Source: Chryseosolibacter sp044507775 (GTDB lineage Bacteria; Bacteroidota; Bacteroidia; Cytophagales; Cyclobacteriaceae). Taken from it: a stretch of DNA of 64,000 nucleotides. The notes beneath the pieces are model-generated. The model saw only the letters and a list, made by a program, of their open reading frames with translations. It was not told the DNA's origin and did not search any database. Shown here one piece after another: positions 51,872-61,231 of this stretch. Both the position numbers and the translations under genes were made by a program. The stretch covers positions 62,001 to 126,000 of the forward strand of contig JBIQIY010000007.1 of NCBI GenBank assembly GCA_044507775.1, read 5' to 3'. How positions within the stretch are numbered: the stretch's first letter is position 1; every line of letters begins with the position of its first letter.

Positions 51872-52861
51872 GTGCTGCGCGATAATCATGGACGTCCGTT
51901 GAATTACCTGCGGCTTGCGGTTACAGATCGCTGTAACCTGCGCTGCTTTTACTGCATGCCTGAAGAAGGCATCCATTATCTGCCAAAGAAGGAGCTCCTG
52001 ACATTTGAAGAAATCACACGCCTGGTTTCTATCATGGCTTCAATGGGAATTTCAAAGATCCGGCTTACCGGAGGTGAACCATTTGTTCGCAACGATCTCA
52101 TGCAGCTGATGACGCGGCTCGTTGAGATCCCCGGCGTGCGCGACCTGCATCTCACCACAAACGGCGTCCTCACTGCCCCCCATATCCCGGAGCTCAAAAG
52201 ACTGCAAATTGCTTCCGTGAATCTCAGTCTCGACACGCTGGATGCCAATCGTTTCAAGATAATCACGCGCCGCGACGAATTCGCGAACACGATCCGCACT
52301 CTCAACCTATTGCTGGAGAACAACATACCACTCAAAGTAAATATGGTTGTGATGGATGGGAAGAACACGGAGGATATCGTGCCCATCGCCTTGTTGGCGA
52401 AAGACCACGACCTGAGTGTGCGCTTCATTGAAGAAATGCCTTTTAACGGAGACGGCCGCCAGAACGCGCGACTTGTGTGGGACCACCGCCGGATACTGCA
52501 GCAACTTCGTGATCACTTTCCCGATATTCAGAGATCCGACGATCCGGAAAATTCCACCGCCTTTCACTACCGTGTGCCAGGCCATAAAGGTTCTTTGGGA
52601 ATCATTGCCGCATTCAGCCGCACCTTTTGCGGGACCTGCAACCGCATTCGCGTGACGGCGCAGGGTATGCTGAAAACCTGTCTGTACGATGACGGTGTCC
52701 TGAACATTAAAGAACTGATGCGGTCGGGAGCTTCTGAGGAGGCCATTCGTGAAAAATTACTCCACGCCTTTAATCACCGGGCAAGAAACGGATTCGAGGC
52801 CGAATCGAATCGAAAGGATCAACATACTGCGCATGAGTCTATGTCTACTATCGGTGGATAA
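51872..52861 (+). CDS. moaA: GTP 3',8-cyclase MoaA
   Basis: 329 aa with a GTG start at 51872 (LRDNHGRPLNYLRLAVTDRC). The radical SAM motif reads CNLRCFYC (CxxxCxxC), followed by the second 4Fe-4S site RTFCGTCNRIRVTAQGMLKTC; GGEP is conserved as LTGGEPFVR. It makes the first Moco precursor from GTP. The C-terminal GG (STIGG) typical of MoaA is present. Divergent from moaD; downstream is a TauE-like gene 33 nt after its stop. Confidence 0.96.
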   Translation: MLRDNHGRPLNYLRLAVTDRCNLRCFYCMPEEGIHYLPKKELLTFEEITRLVSIMASMGISKIRLTGGEPFVRNDLMQLMTRLVEIPGVRDLHLTTNGVLTAPHIPELKRLQIASVNLSLDTLDANRFKIITRRDEFANTIRTLNLLLENNIPLKVNMVVMDGKNTEDIVPIALLAKDHDLSVRFIEEMPFNGDGRQNARLVWDHRRILQQLRDHFPDIQRSDDPENSTAFHYRVPGHKGSLGIIAAFSRTFCGTCNRIRVTAQGMLKTCLYDDGVLNIKELMRSGASEEAIREKLLHAFNHRARNGFEAESNRKDQHTAHESMSTIGG

Positions 52862-52894
52862 TCCGGAGGTGCTCATTCCTTTGTTCCGGTGGTG

Positions 52895-53638
52895 ATGGAT
52901 GTTAACCTCTTTGTCCTCGCCGCGTGTTTTTTCCTCATCGCATTGATCTATTCATCTGTCGGCTTCGGCGGTGGATCCAGCTACCTCGCCCTTCTCGCTG
53001 TAATCGGCGTTCACTACGAGATAATCCGGCCGACGGCACTCTTGTGCAACATCATCGTCGTTTGCGGTGGCACTTATATCTTCTGGAAATCAGGAGCGGT
53101 CGACCTTAGAAAGAGTTGGCCTTTCATCTGCACCAGTATTCCCCTTGCGTTTGTGGGCGGGCTGTGGAAAATCGAAGATGCAGACTTCTTTTTTGTGGTT
53201 CTCGGAATTTCCCTGATCCTCGCTTCCATCCTGCTCTGGATCCAGCCATCCCGAAAGGACGGCCATCGATTTAAAACCCCGCTTCTGAATGCCGGCCTTG
53301 GAGGCTCCATCGGTTTCCTCTCCGGTTTTGTAGGTATCGGCGGCGGAATATTTCTGTCTCCTGTTCTTCACCTTGTGAACTGGGATGAACCTCGAAAGAT
53401 ATCTGCTTTGGCAAGCCTGTTCATCCTTGTCAATTCGGTCAGCGGCCTTGCCGGTCAGGTGGCTGCCACCCGCGATATCGCGTGGGAGTTTATCGTGCCC
53501 TTGCTCGCAGCCGTCCTGGCAGGCGGGCAAATCGGATCAAGACTTGGGGCGCGCGCGTTCAATCCCGTGTATATTAAAAGGATCACCTCAGTGGTCATCT
53601 TCGCGGCAGCCCTGAAGATCCTTTATGATCACCTGTGA
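52895..53638 (+). CDS. TauE/SafE-family membrane transporter
   Basis: 247 aa (ATG at 52895; two in-frame GTG lie just before it). About eight membrane helices in two repeats, each beginning with the family motif: YSSVGFGGGSSYLALLAVIG near the N-terminus and GFVGIGGGIFLSPVLHLVNW in the middle. The family exports sulfite, sulfoacetate or other organosulfur anions or takes up small anions. It follows moaA closely (33 nt), which may mean a link to molybdenum or sulfur metabolism; this is a weak inference. Confidence 0.88.
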   Translation: MDVNLFVLAACFFLIALIYSSVGFGGGSSYLALLAVIGVHYEIIRPTALLCNIIVVCGGTYIFWKSGAVDLRKSWPFICTSIPLAFVGGLWKIEDADFFFVVLGISLILASILLWIQPSRKDGHRFKTPLLNAGLGGSIGFLSGFVGIGGGIFLSPVLHLVNWDEPRKISALASLFILVNSVSGLAGQVAATRDIAWEFIVPLLAAVLAGGQIGSRLGARAFNPVYIKRITSVVIFAAALKILYDHL

Positions 53639-53707
53639 ATCCGATTCGCACACGCCTCTGACGCATTAATCAGCTTTCCTTCCTATTTTGCGACCTGAAA
53701 CGCTCCT

Positions 53708-56185
53708 ATGAAAAAAATAAGCTTCACCGCCCAGGTTCTGCCTCATATCGTAGCTGTCGCGGTTTTCCTGCTCGTAACGATCTTTTTCTTCCGACCGCTC
53801 TTCTTCGAAAATAAAACGCTCGATCAACACGACATTCAACAGTTCATAGGGTCGTCAAAAGCGATCGAGGAATTCCGCGACCAGCGTGGCGAAGAACCGC
53901 TGTGGACAAACTCGATGTTCGGCGGCATGCCCGCATACCTCATCAGTGTGCGCTGGGGAAATCAGGCGATCTCCTACATAAAAATGGCCATGGGATTGTT
54001 TCTTCCACACCCCGTTGGCAACATTTTTCTCGCTTTCGTCTCTTACTATATTCTTCTCCTTGCCTTTCGGATCCGGCCATACCTCGACATCGCGGGAGCC
54101 ATCGCATTCGGACTATCATCTTACATGATCATTGGCCTTGCGGCGGGGCACAACGGTCGTATCGGAGCGATAGCCTTTATGCCTTTGGTGATCGCGGGGA
54201 TCCATCTGGCTTTTACAGGACGCAGGATCCTCGGGTTCGGAGTTACTGCGGCGGCGATGGCGCTCCACCTGCGCGAGAACCATGTGCAGATGACGTACTA
54301 CCTTTTGCTGATCATCCTGGTTTACGGACTGCTCCGCCTGCTGGAAGCCATCAGGCTGAAAACCGTGCCCGAGTTATTAAAGACAGTGGGCGTGCTCGCG
54401 GTTGCCGTCATCATCGGAGCAGGAACCTTCTTCGGACAATTCTGGGCGTTGAAAGAGTACAGCGCACATTCTACCCGTGGTAAATCAGAACTGGTGACGG
54501 CACCCTCGGGTGAAAACGCAACAGGTACGGGAATGACGCGGGAATACGCCTTTGAATTCAGCAATGGGATCCTGGAGCCGTTTACGCTGATGATCCCCAA
54601 TTTTTACGGCGGAAGCAGTGGCAACTTTCTCTTTCTCGACCGGAACAGCGAAGTATACAAGGCGATTGTGCGATCGGGAAATCAACAGTCAATGAACCAG
54701 CTTGCAAATTTTACAGGGGCTTACTGGGGAGAACAACGCCTGGCCTCACCGTATTATGCCGGAGCTGTGATCGTATTCCTATTCGTCATCGGCATCCTCT
54801 TCGCGGAAAAAAAGCACGTATGGTGGCTGGTTTCCGTGAGTGTATTAAGCATCGTCCTCAGTTGGGGCAGCAACTTTTCCGCGTTCAACTATTTCATGTT
54901 CGATTACTTTCCCGGCTATAACAACTTCCGGTCTGTTACTTTCATTCTTGTCATGATTCTCATAGCGATGCCTCTTCTGGGTATGCTGGGACTGGAGCGC
55001 TTGCTGTCACTTCCCTATGACAAGGAGGTCAGGCGACGCATGCTGATCGCGTTTGCCTCAACGGGTGGGCTATGCCTCATACTATGGATGTTTGCGGGAG
55101 TATTCTCCTTCACGAAAGAATTTGAATCCAGACTTCCGGCGTGGTTCTCCGACGCATTGGCGGATGACCGCAAAGGCTTGTTCCGAGCCGATGCATTGAG
55201 GTCGTTCTTTTTCATTCTGGTTGTTTTCCTCGCCGTCTACTTCGATGCCTACCGCAAGATTTCTGCAGCTGGCTTCTGCGCCTTCCTGATATTTGTCGTT
55301 ACTATCGATCTCTCCGTCGTAGACAAAAGGTACTTCACCAACGACAATTACAAACGCTCGCGCGACAACAGTTTCTTTACCATGACGCCGGCGGACCAGG
55401 AAATATTAAAAGACAAATCACACTACCGCGTATATAATCTCAGCTATCTCACGGGGACGGGCGACAATCCCTTCGCAGAAGCACGCACTTCCTATTATCA
55501 CAACTCGGTCGGGGGCTACCACGGCGCCAAGCTGCGGCGGTATGCAGAGTTCTACGACTCATGTATGGTGACACAAACACAGCAGTTTGCGGCACAGGCA
55601 AACCAGGGAAATCTTTCTTTCCGCGATCTGCCCGCCTTTAACATGCTTAATATCAAGTATGTCGTTATCGGCCAGCAACAAAACGATGTCCTGCCGAACC
55701 CGACCGCGTTTGGACCTGCATGGTTCGTTAATGACATTGTTGAAGTCGGCGATGCGGCCTCTGAACTGGCAGCAACCTGTGCGACGAACACCCGGGTTTC
55801 CGCCGTCATCGATACCACCAAATTCCGGGTGGGCGACATTGCGGCGGATACGTCGGCAACTATCAACCTGACGGAGCAAAATGAAAAATACCTGCGATAT
55901 GAAACCCGGTCTTCAACCAACGGACTGGCTGTATTCTCCGAGATCTATTACCCCGGCTGGGTGGCCACAATAGACGGAAAAGAAGCGAACGTGCTACGGG
56001 TGGATTATATCCTTCGTGCGCTTGAAATTCCGGCAGGCGATCACACCGTCGAGCTCACCTTCCGGCCGGGAGCATTTGCCGTAGGAAACAAGGTGACGAC
56101 GGCATCATCCTGGCTTGTATTACTCTGCCTGTTGGGAAGCATCGTCTGGACGTTGAAGGCCGATGCTACTGAGACGAAGGAGTAA
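53708..56185 (+). CDS. YfhO-family membrane protein
   Basis: 825 aa with about 13 membrane helices and a periplasmic C-terminal part. Matches the YfhO pattern: TLDQHDIQQFIGSSKAIEEF, WTNSMFGGMPAYLI, AFGLSSYMIIGLAAGHNGRI, REYAFEFSNGILEPFTLMIP and, at the C-terminus, FSEIYYPGWVATIDGKEA. In Firmicutes YfhO has been tied to glycosylation of lipoteichoic acid; Bacteroidota homologs are probably multi-pass glycosyltransferase-like proteins of the GT-C fold. Monocistronic, ATG at 53708. Confidence 0.9.
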   Translation: MKKISFTAQVLPHIVAVAVFLLVTIFFFRPLFFENKTLDQHDIQQFIGSSKAIEEFRDQRGEEPLWTNSMFGGMPAYLISVRWGNQAISYIKMAMGLFLPHPVGNIFLAFVSYYILLLAFRIRPYLDIAGAIAFGLSSYMIIGLAAGHNGRIGAIAFMPLVIAGIHLAFTGRRILGFGVTAAAMALHLRENHVQMTYYLLLIILVYGLLRLLEAIRLKTVPELLKTVGVLAVAVIIGAGTFFGQFWALKEYSAHSTRGKSELVTAPSGENATGTGMTREYAFEFSNGILEPFTLMIPNFYGGSSGNFLFLDRNSEVYKAIVRSGNQQSMNQLANFTGAYWGEQRLASPYYAGAVIVFLFVIGILFAEKKHVWWLVSVSVLSIVLSWGSNFSAFNYFMFDYFPGYNNFRSVTFILVMILIAMPLLGMLGLERLLSLPYDKEVRRRMLIAFASTGGLCLILWMFAGVFSFTKEFESRLPAWFSDALADDRKGLFRADALRSFFFILVVFLAVYFDAYRKISAAGFCAFLIFVVTIDLSVVDKRYFTNDNYKRSRDNSFFTMTPADQEILKDKSHYRVYNLSYLTGTGDNPFAEARTSYYHNSVGGYHGAKLRRYAEFYDSCMVTQTQQFAAQANQGNLSFRDLPAFNMLNIKYVVIGQQQNDVLPNPTAFGPAWFVNDIVEVGDAASELAATCATNTRVSAVIDTTKFRVGDIAADTSATINLTEQNEKYLRYETRSSTNGLAVFSEIYYPGWVATIDGKEANVLRVDYILRALEIPAGDHTVELTFRPGAFAVGNKVTTASSWLVLLCLLGSIVWTLKADATETKE

Positions 56186-56242
56186 GAAACGTAGCCGGAA
56201 AGTCGGCTCGACCTGATGTGCCGCACGGGATCCGATAAAACA

Positions 56243-57487
56243 TCAGGAGGGGTTGTTGAGGGCTTCGAGCCGCTTCAACAGTGGCGGGTGCGAGTAATGA
56301 AAAAACACATATAACGGATGCGGGTAGAGGTTGCTCAGTGAGTCAACTGAAAGTTTTTTCAACGCGTCGGCAAGTGCAGCGCCATCGAAGGTTTCGCGCG
56401 CGAAGGCATCCGCTTCAAATTCATTTCGCCTGCTATACATGGCCATGAGCAGACCCGTGACACCGGAGATCGGCGCAAACAAAATCGAAAATGCCACAAG
56501 ATTAAGATGGATGGAATGCTGACTCCCGCCTAGGGCAAACGATAGATTTTCATTATACACCATTAACGACAAAATGAACATCGTCAGGAACATTTGCAAA
56601 ACTGACAATCCAAGGCCGACGATGATGTGCCTTTTTTTGAAGTGACCGACCTCGTGTGCCAGGACGGCCACAAGCTCTTCAATGGTGTGCTTTTCAATAA
56701 GCGTATCGTATAACACGATCTTCTTCTTGCGTCCGATCCCCGAGAAAAATGCATTGGCTTTGCTGGACCGCTTGGAGCCATCAATCACGAAGATATTGTC
56801 GAGTGGAAAACTAACGCGCGCCGCAAATCGCTGAATGGCCAGCTTTAGCTCGCCGTCGGGCAAGGGAGTGAGCTTGTTGAACAGGGGCAGAATGAGTGTC
56901 GTGTAAAACATGTTCATGAAAAGGATGAAGGCGCTGGCAATAAGGGCGAACCATATCCAGAAATCAGGACCGATAGCCTTGACGAGGTAGATCAACAGCG
57001 ACAGCAGGGGCGCACCGATCAACGCTGCCAGCAGATAACCTTTGACCTTGTCGAGAAAAAACGTGCGGACCGTGGTCTTGTTAAACCCGTATTTTTCTTC
57101 GATTACGAAGGTGGAGTAAAGCTGAAAAGGCAGCGACAAGACATCAGAAGCCAGGGCGAGTATTGCGAAAAACACAAGCGCCAGCAAAACTGGCTGCTGA
57201 ATGTAACCCCTGAGAAGATCGTCCAACCATCCGAAACCTCCTAAAACGAGCATGGCAACCATGACCACAAAGGAGAACCCGGAGGATATAAAGGAAAACC
57301 TGGTGAGCTCCCGATGGTAGTCAAGTGACCGGATATACCGGTCGCGGTTATAAAACTCCGCTACCCCATCCGGGATATCCCTCCGCATCGACTTTATATT
57401 CACATAGTCGAGCAACTGGTCAAATACGTAGCTTACGACGGCGATTGCCAGAATGATGTTCAACACCAATGGTGGTTCCATAGGCAT
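56243..57487 (-). CDS. M48 Ste24-type zinc metallopeptidase
   Basis: 414 aa from the ATG at 57487 (57481 also fits). Catalytic motif AVLAHEVGHFKKRH (His278, Glu279, His282) and the distal Glu in SRRNEFEADAFA. Several membrane helices before and after (FWIWFALIASAFILFMNMFY, LSVLQMFLTMFILSLMVYNE). GIGRKKKIVLYDTLIE and FIDGSKRSSKANAFFSG are Ste24 marks. It is an inner-membrane endopeptidase of the CAAX protease I type; in bacteria it acts in membrane-protein quality control, akin to HtpX. Monocistronic. Confidence 0.93.
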   Translation of the reverse strand: MPMEPPLVLNIILAIAVVSYVFDQLLDYVNIKSMRRDIPDGVAEFYNRDRYIRSLDYHRELTRFSFISSGFSFVVMVAMLVLGGFGWLDDLLRGYIQQPVLLALVFFAILALASDVLSLPFQLYSTFVIEEKYGFNKTTVRTFFLDKVKGYLLAALIGAPLLSLLIYLVKAIGPDFWIWFALIASAFILFMNMFYTTLILPLFNKLTPLPDGELKLAIQRFAARVSFPLDNIFVIDGSKRSSKANAFFSGIGRKKKIVLYDTLIEKHTIEELVAVLAHEVGHFKKRHIIVGLGLSVLQMFLTMFILSLMVYNENLSFALGGSQHSIHLNLVAFSILFAPISGVTGLLMAMYSRRNEFEADAFARETFDGAALADALKKLSVDSLSNLYPHPLYVFFHYSHPPLLKRLEALNNPS

Positions 57488-57705
57488 CAATGGTACAAAA
57501 ATTCGCCAAGAGGTAAAAACCAAAAATAGGCGCAAGTTTCACCATACGACTTGGGTAATCCGACACTTTTTGGCTACCTTAGTCGCTCCCTTAGGGGAAG
57601 GTGTAACCCGCCTTGCCATCGGTCATTTCCCCCCACTTTCAGACCGAACTTGATAATCAGTCATTTGCAAAAAAAGACGTTTGTCTAATTTAAACCATAA
57701 CAGTA

Positions 57706-57999
57706 ATGGATAACATCCGTTTAGGTAAACCGTACAAAGTTCAGGAGCACAAGCACAAGCAGTATCAGAAGCATTACGATATCCCCGTGGAAACCTGCGT
57801 TGTCATACCGGTGAAAAAATATGGAGACCAGATCTCCTGTGATCTAAGATGGAAAGATGAAGCCGGTGAAACCAATCATAGGGAAGATCTCATGTTCAGC
57901 GGAGTTTACCTTCAACCGCTCGATGCGATGAAGGACTTCAAACTCTATGAGCTCTGGGAAGATTATACGAAAACTATGCAGACTCCTTTGGATGCGTAA
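57706..57999 (+). CDS. Unknown small cytoplasmic protein
   Basis: 97 aa. Starts MDNIRLGKPYKVQEHKHKQY with a Lys/His-rich helix, followed by a compact beta-rich part (ETCVVIPVKKYGDQISCDLR, GVYLQPLDAMKDFKLYELWE). No motif I can name. No signal peptide. Upstream at 57680-57700 are two weak -7-like sequences (TAATTTAA). Codon use and compact composition support a real gene; a small-protein leader region follows it. Confidence 0.65.
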   Translation: MDNIRLGKPYKVQEHKHKQYQKHYDIPVETCVVIPVKKYGDQISCDLRWKDEAGETNHREDLMFSGVYLQPLDAMKDFKLYELWEDYTKTMQTPLDA

Positions 58000-58168
58000 A
58001 CCTCTCAGCGTCAGCAGGCCGCAGAAAATTTCCAGTGCGGTTGAACATTTCGGGCGCTCCGCGGGTTTAGTTCTCGATAGCGGTCGTTATCGGCAAACGT
58101 GACAGCGATTCATAAGTTACTTGAACAGGATCCGTTCGCTTATGTCCCACAAAAAGAAAGGAGGTACC

Positions 58169-58237
58169 ATGTCTAGTCCCAATGAAATTTTATCAGCACC
58201 ATGTAAATTTAACAAGTCCACAGGTGTGGGGAATTGA
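58169..58237 (+). CDS. 22-aa micropeptide ORF with perfect Shine-Dalgarno
   Basis: ATG at 58169 to TGA at 58235-58237 encodes MSSPNEILSAPCKFNKSTGV, then Gly-Asn. AGGAGG at 58159-58164 ends 4 nt before the ATG, a full match to the anti-Shine-Dalgarno; I see no comparable site at other starts in this window. GAGGTAC (58161-58167) is exactly complementary to GTACCTC at 58252-58258, so the site could be hidden by a long-range pair. A strong terminator ends the unit at 58338. It could be a real small peptide, a leader or an RNA regulator. Confidence 0.35.
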   Translation: MSSPNEILSAPCKFNKSTGVGN

Positions 58238-58298
58238 CGTTAGTTGATTTTGTACCTCGTGCGATTTTGATTTACAGATAAAATTGAAATGAGGATTT

Positions 58299-58338
58299 AA
58301 ATATCCGGTCGGGAACCCCTGACCGGATATTTTTTTTT
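58299..58338 (+). terminator. Strong rho-independent terminator
   Basis: A 12-bp perfect stem (58299-58310 with 58321-58332, core ATATCCGGTC) with a 10-nt loop, running into a T-run of nine. It ends the rightward transcript that carries the 22-codon ORF. Confidence 0.93.
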
Positions 58339-58348
58339 CGCTTCCCGC

Positions 58349-58392
58349 AAAAAAAAACAACAGATGGGCCACCTCCCTGGCCGCATCTGTTG
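58349..58392 (-). terminator. Rho-independent terminator of the leftward small gene
   Basis: Minus-strand 13-bp stem with one bulged base (CAACAGATG and GGCC paired with their complements) and an 8-nt loop, followed by a run of ten T. It lies 34 nt after the stop of the gene at 58427. Confidence 0.9.
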
Positions 58393-58426
58393 ATCAACAA
58401 AGGTTGTTCACCTTGTTCGCTGACGG

Positions 58427-58627
58427 TTAGCGGGCATTGCCACGAATCTCCCGTGCGATCTCTGAAGCGCTCTTTTTGGAGATATCCAGGGTTTCGAGAT
58501 CAACGTGTATCCGCTCCATCTCGTGGTTCGGATTGCTCACGTCGTTTCTTTCCGGATAACCTACCTGAAGTTCAGGATAATCGCGCAGGGCCCTCCTACG
58601 TCTCATATTTGCTTTCTCGTCACGCAT
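58427..58627 (-). CDS. Unknown small basic protein
   Basis: 66 aa from the ATG at 58627 (MRDEKANMRRRRALRDYPEL); an in-frame start at 58669 adds 14 residues. It is basic at the N-terminus and mixed-charge helical at the C-terminus (ETLDISKKSASEIAREIRGN). The strong terminator behind it supports expression. Not recognised; no signal peptide. An adjacent DNA- or RNA-binding role is only a guess from charge. Confidence 0.6.
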   Translation of the reverse strand: MRDEKANMRRRRALRDYPELQVGYPERNDVSNPNHEMERIHVDLETLDISKKSASEIAREIRGNAR

Positions 58628-58781
58628 AAATTTATTTTTAGTTGTTGGTTGGTTGGTACCAACTAGCAACCGGATAAAATAAAATAATATGCCTGTTCAG
58701 TATTGGACCGATTAACTTGACAGAACGTCGTTCAACGACGAAACTATTTTGCTGCTGCGGACTTTTTTCCCCAGGAACGCT

Positions 58782-60119
58782 TCACAACTCGCGAAGTAAT
58801 TTTGCGACGGCCGCGTGATAGTGGTCAAAATTAAAGGAGCGCACCGCTTCCTGCATGTTGTTGCTGATCTCTTCGAGACACAAGTTCCCGATGCTTCCCT
58901 CATGAACATGATGGATGCGCGTATCGGGGCGGTAGTTTCCTTCGGCGATGCTCAATCCCACCTGCCGGTAAGCATCGCGGAAAGGGACGCCTGCCAGAAC
59001 CAGCTTGTTCACTTCTTCCACGCTGAAAAGAAACTTGTATTTTTCATCAGCGAGAATGTTGCTGTGAACCTGTACGTTTGACAACATCAGATGGACCATC
59101 CGAAGGCAGTGCTTCAGGTTCTCGATAGCTGGAAACAGCAACTCCTTGAGCAGTTGCATATCGCGGTGGTAGCCGGAAGGCAGATTGGCTGTAATCAGGG
59201 CGATGTCATTGGGAAGTGACAACATCTGGTTGCAACGCGCGCGCACAAGTTCAAATACATCCGGATTCTTTTTGTGCGGCATGATGCTCGACCCGGTAGT
59301 CAGCTCATCGGGAAAGGAAATAAATCCAAAGTTCTGATTCAGGAAGAGACATGCATCCATCGACAGTTTGGCCAGTGTAGCTCCCACGTTAGAAAGCGCG
59401 GAAGCCACAATGCGCTCGGTTTTTCCCCTTCCCATCTGTGCGTACACAACATTGTAATTCAGATCGGCAAAGCCGAGCAACTCCGTCGTCATCCTGCGAT
59501 TAAGGGGAAAAGAAGATCCATAACCTGCGGCCGAGCCAAGAGGATTCTTGTTCACGACGTCGTAGGCGGCCTTTATGGTAATGACGTCATCGAGCAAACT
59601 TTCGGCATAAGCGCCAAACCAAAGCCCAAAAGAAGAGGGCATAGCAAGTTGCAAATGCGTATATCCGGGAAGCAGATCGGCCTGATGCTTGCGACTTTGC
59701 GCGATAAGCAGGTCAAACAAGTTTCGGATTTCGCTTACTATATGATCAATTTCGCTGCGAAGAAACAGCTTGATATCGACGAGGACCTGGTCATTTCGCG
59801 AACGACCGCTGTGAATCTTCTTTCCCGCATCGCCAAGCATGCGGGTTAACTCAAGTTCCACCTGAGAGTGAATGTCTTCAACACCATCTTCGACGAGGAA
59901 TTCACCCCGCTCGATGGATGCGTATATTTTTCTGAGGGCGCCTGACAGTTGCCCGAGTTCATTCGAAGTCAGCAGACCGATCGACTCCAGCATCGCGATA
60001 TGCGCAAGAGATCCCAGAACATCATACCGTGCCAGAAAAAGATCCATCTCCTGATCTTTTCCAACGGTGAACTTCTCAACCTCTTTGAGCGAGGCTTTGT
60101 CTTTTTGCCAGAGTTTCAT
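58782..60119 (-). CDS. argH: Argininosuccinate lyase
   Basis: 445 aa. Signature GSSIMPHKKNPD is intact (GSSxMPxKxN), with the early block SGRSRNDQVLVDIKLFLRSE and TGSS. It splits argininosuccinate into arginine and fumarate, the last step of the pathway. It is the last gene of the arg operon, 23 nt after the argE-like stop. The gene for argininosuccinate synthase (argG) is not in the window and may lie upstream of argD. Start ATG at 60119. Confidence 0.95.
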   Translation of the reverse strand: MKLWQKDKASLKEVEKFTVGKDQEMDLFLARYDVLGSLAHIAMLESIGLLTSNELGQLSGALRKIYASIERGEFLVEDGVEDIHSQVELELTRMLGDAGKKIHSGRSRNDQVLVDIKLFLRSEIDHIVSEIRNLFDLLIAQSRKHQADLLPGYTHLQLAMPSSFGLWFGAYAESLLDDVITIKAAYDVVNKNPLGSAAGYGSSFPLNRRMTTELLGFADLNYNVVYAQMGRGKTERIVASALSNVGATLAKLSMDACLFLNQNFGFISFPDELTTGSSIMPHKKNPDVFELVRARCNQMLSLPNDIALITANLPSGYHRDMQLLKELLFPAIENLKHCLRMVHLMLSNVQVHSNILADEKYKFLFSVEEVNKLVLAGVPFRDAYRQVGLSIAEGNYRPDTRIHHVHEGSIGNLCLEEISNNMQEAVRSFNFDHYHAAVAKLLREL

Positions 60120-60142
60120 GGTTTATGCCTTATGCGCACCGG

Positions 60143-61210
60143 TTACGCCTTCAATGGCAAACCGTTCAGCAGCGCAATATACGTATCTATACCTTGAAGA
60201 ATTTCCGCTATGTAAATAAACTCGTCCGCGGTATGTGACCGCGCCGAGTCGCCAGGACCGATCTTGACGGATGGCACTGGAATCAACGCCTGGTCCGATG
60301 TGGTCGGCGAGCCATACTGCGGGATATTCAGCTCCTTCGCCGCCAGTACCAGTGGATGATCCGTCGGAATCCCTGAAGGCCGCATGCGAAGTGACCGGGG
60401 TGTCACTTTAGCACGAACATTCTTTTCGATAACTGCGAGTACTTCCTCAAGGGTATACGCGTCCGTAACGCGCACATCAACTGTATAGTGGCATTCCGCG
60501 GGCACAACGTTATGCTGTTTGCCGGCCTGAATAACGGTAGTCGTCATTTTTATTTCGCCGAGGGTGGGAGAAACTTTGGGAAACCTGAAGGTGCGCAACC
60601 ACTCAATATCCTGAATGGCCTCATAGATGGCATTGACTCCTTCCTCCCGCGCCGCATGGCCCGCCTTGCCGGAGGCAACGCAGTCCAACACGATAAGCCC
60701 TTTCTCCGCAACCGCCATGTGGCACAAAGTGGGCTCGCCGACAATTGCAAAGTCTATTTGAGGAAGCAGGCTCCAGATGCTCTCAATGCCTTCGCTTCCG
60801 GAAATCTCTTCTTCCGCAGTCGCAGCCATCACAAGGTTGAACGGCAAATTCTTTTGTTCGTAATAGTGCAGGAACGCGCCTATCAGACAGACCAGCGCTC
60901 CACCCGCGTCATTGCTACCCAGGCCGTACAACTTCCCGTCGATGATCTCCGCCTGGAACGGATCGCGTGTGTACGCGCTGTTGGGACGGACGGTATCATG
61001 GTGTGAATTTAGCAGGATCGTGGGCAATCCCGCGGTGAAATTCTGGTTGCGAGCCCAGACATTGTTACCCTTTCGCTCTACCGGTATATTAAACTGCCGG
61101 AAGAAGCCCTCCAGCACTACCGCCGTCTTATCCTCCTCTTTGCTAAAAGAAGGTACAGCGATGAGCTGTTCCAATAGGTTGATCGCTATTTCTTCCGCTT
61201 GTAGATTCAT
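60143..61210 (-). CDS. argE: M20-family N-acyl-citrulline/ornithine deacylase (ArgE-like)
   Basis: 355 aa. M20 metallopeptidase motifs: LLNSHHDTVRP (metal His-His-Asp), GLGSNDAGGALVCLIG, TAEEEISGSEGIES (catalytic and metal Glu), and a dimerisation domain (SGKAGHAAREEGVNAIYEAI). In this operon, beside argF', the expected substrate is N-acetyl- or N-succinyl-citrulline, releasing citrulline for ArgG and ArgH. 21 nt after argB. Start ATG at 61210. Confidence 0.88.
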   Translation of the reverse strand: MNLQAEEIAINLLEQLIAVPSFSKEEDKTAVVLEGFFRQFNIPVERKGNNVWARNQNFTAGLPTILLNSHHDTVRPNSAYTRDPFQAEIIDGKLYGLGSNDAGGALVCLIGAFLHYYEQKNLPFNLVMAATAEEEISGSEGIESIWSLLPQIDFAIVGEPTLCHMAVAEKGLIVLDCVASGKAGHAAREEGVNAIYEAIQDIEWLRTFRFPKVSPTLGEIKMTTTVIQAGKQHNVVPAECHYTVDVRVTDAYTLEEVLAVIEKNVRAKVTPRSLRMRPSGIPTDHPLVLAAKELNIPQYGSPTTSDQALIPVPSVKIGPGDSARSHTADEFIYIAEILQGIDTYIALLNGLPLKA

Positions 61211-61231
61211 TCCTGGCGTTTTAGTGATAAC

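Larger units (their letters stand above)
58000..58426. other. 427-nt intergenic region with small ORF and two terminators
   Basis: Between the small rightward gene at 57706 and the leftward gene ending at 58427. It holds a 22-codon ORF with a perfect Shine-Dalgarno sequence (58159-58237), a strong rightward terminator (58299-58338) and a leftward terminator (58349-58392). The first 150 nt show nothing definite. Confidence 0.6.

Noticed and set aside
58670..58781. CGTCG/CGACG inverted repeat after argH as terminator
   Set aside because: Stem is only 5-6 bp and there is no T-run on the argH strand.
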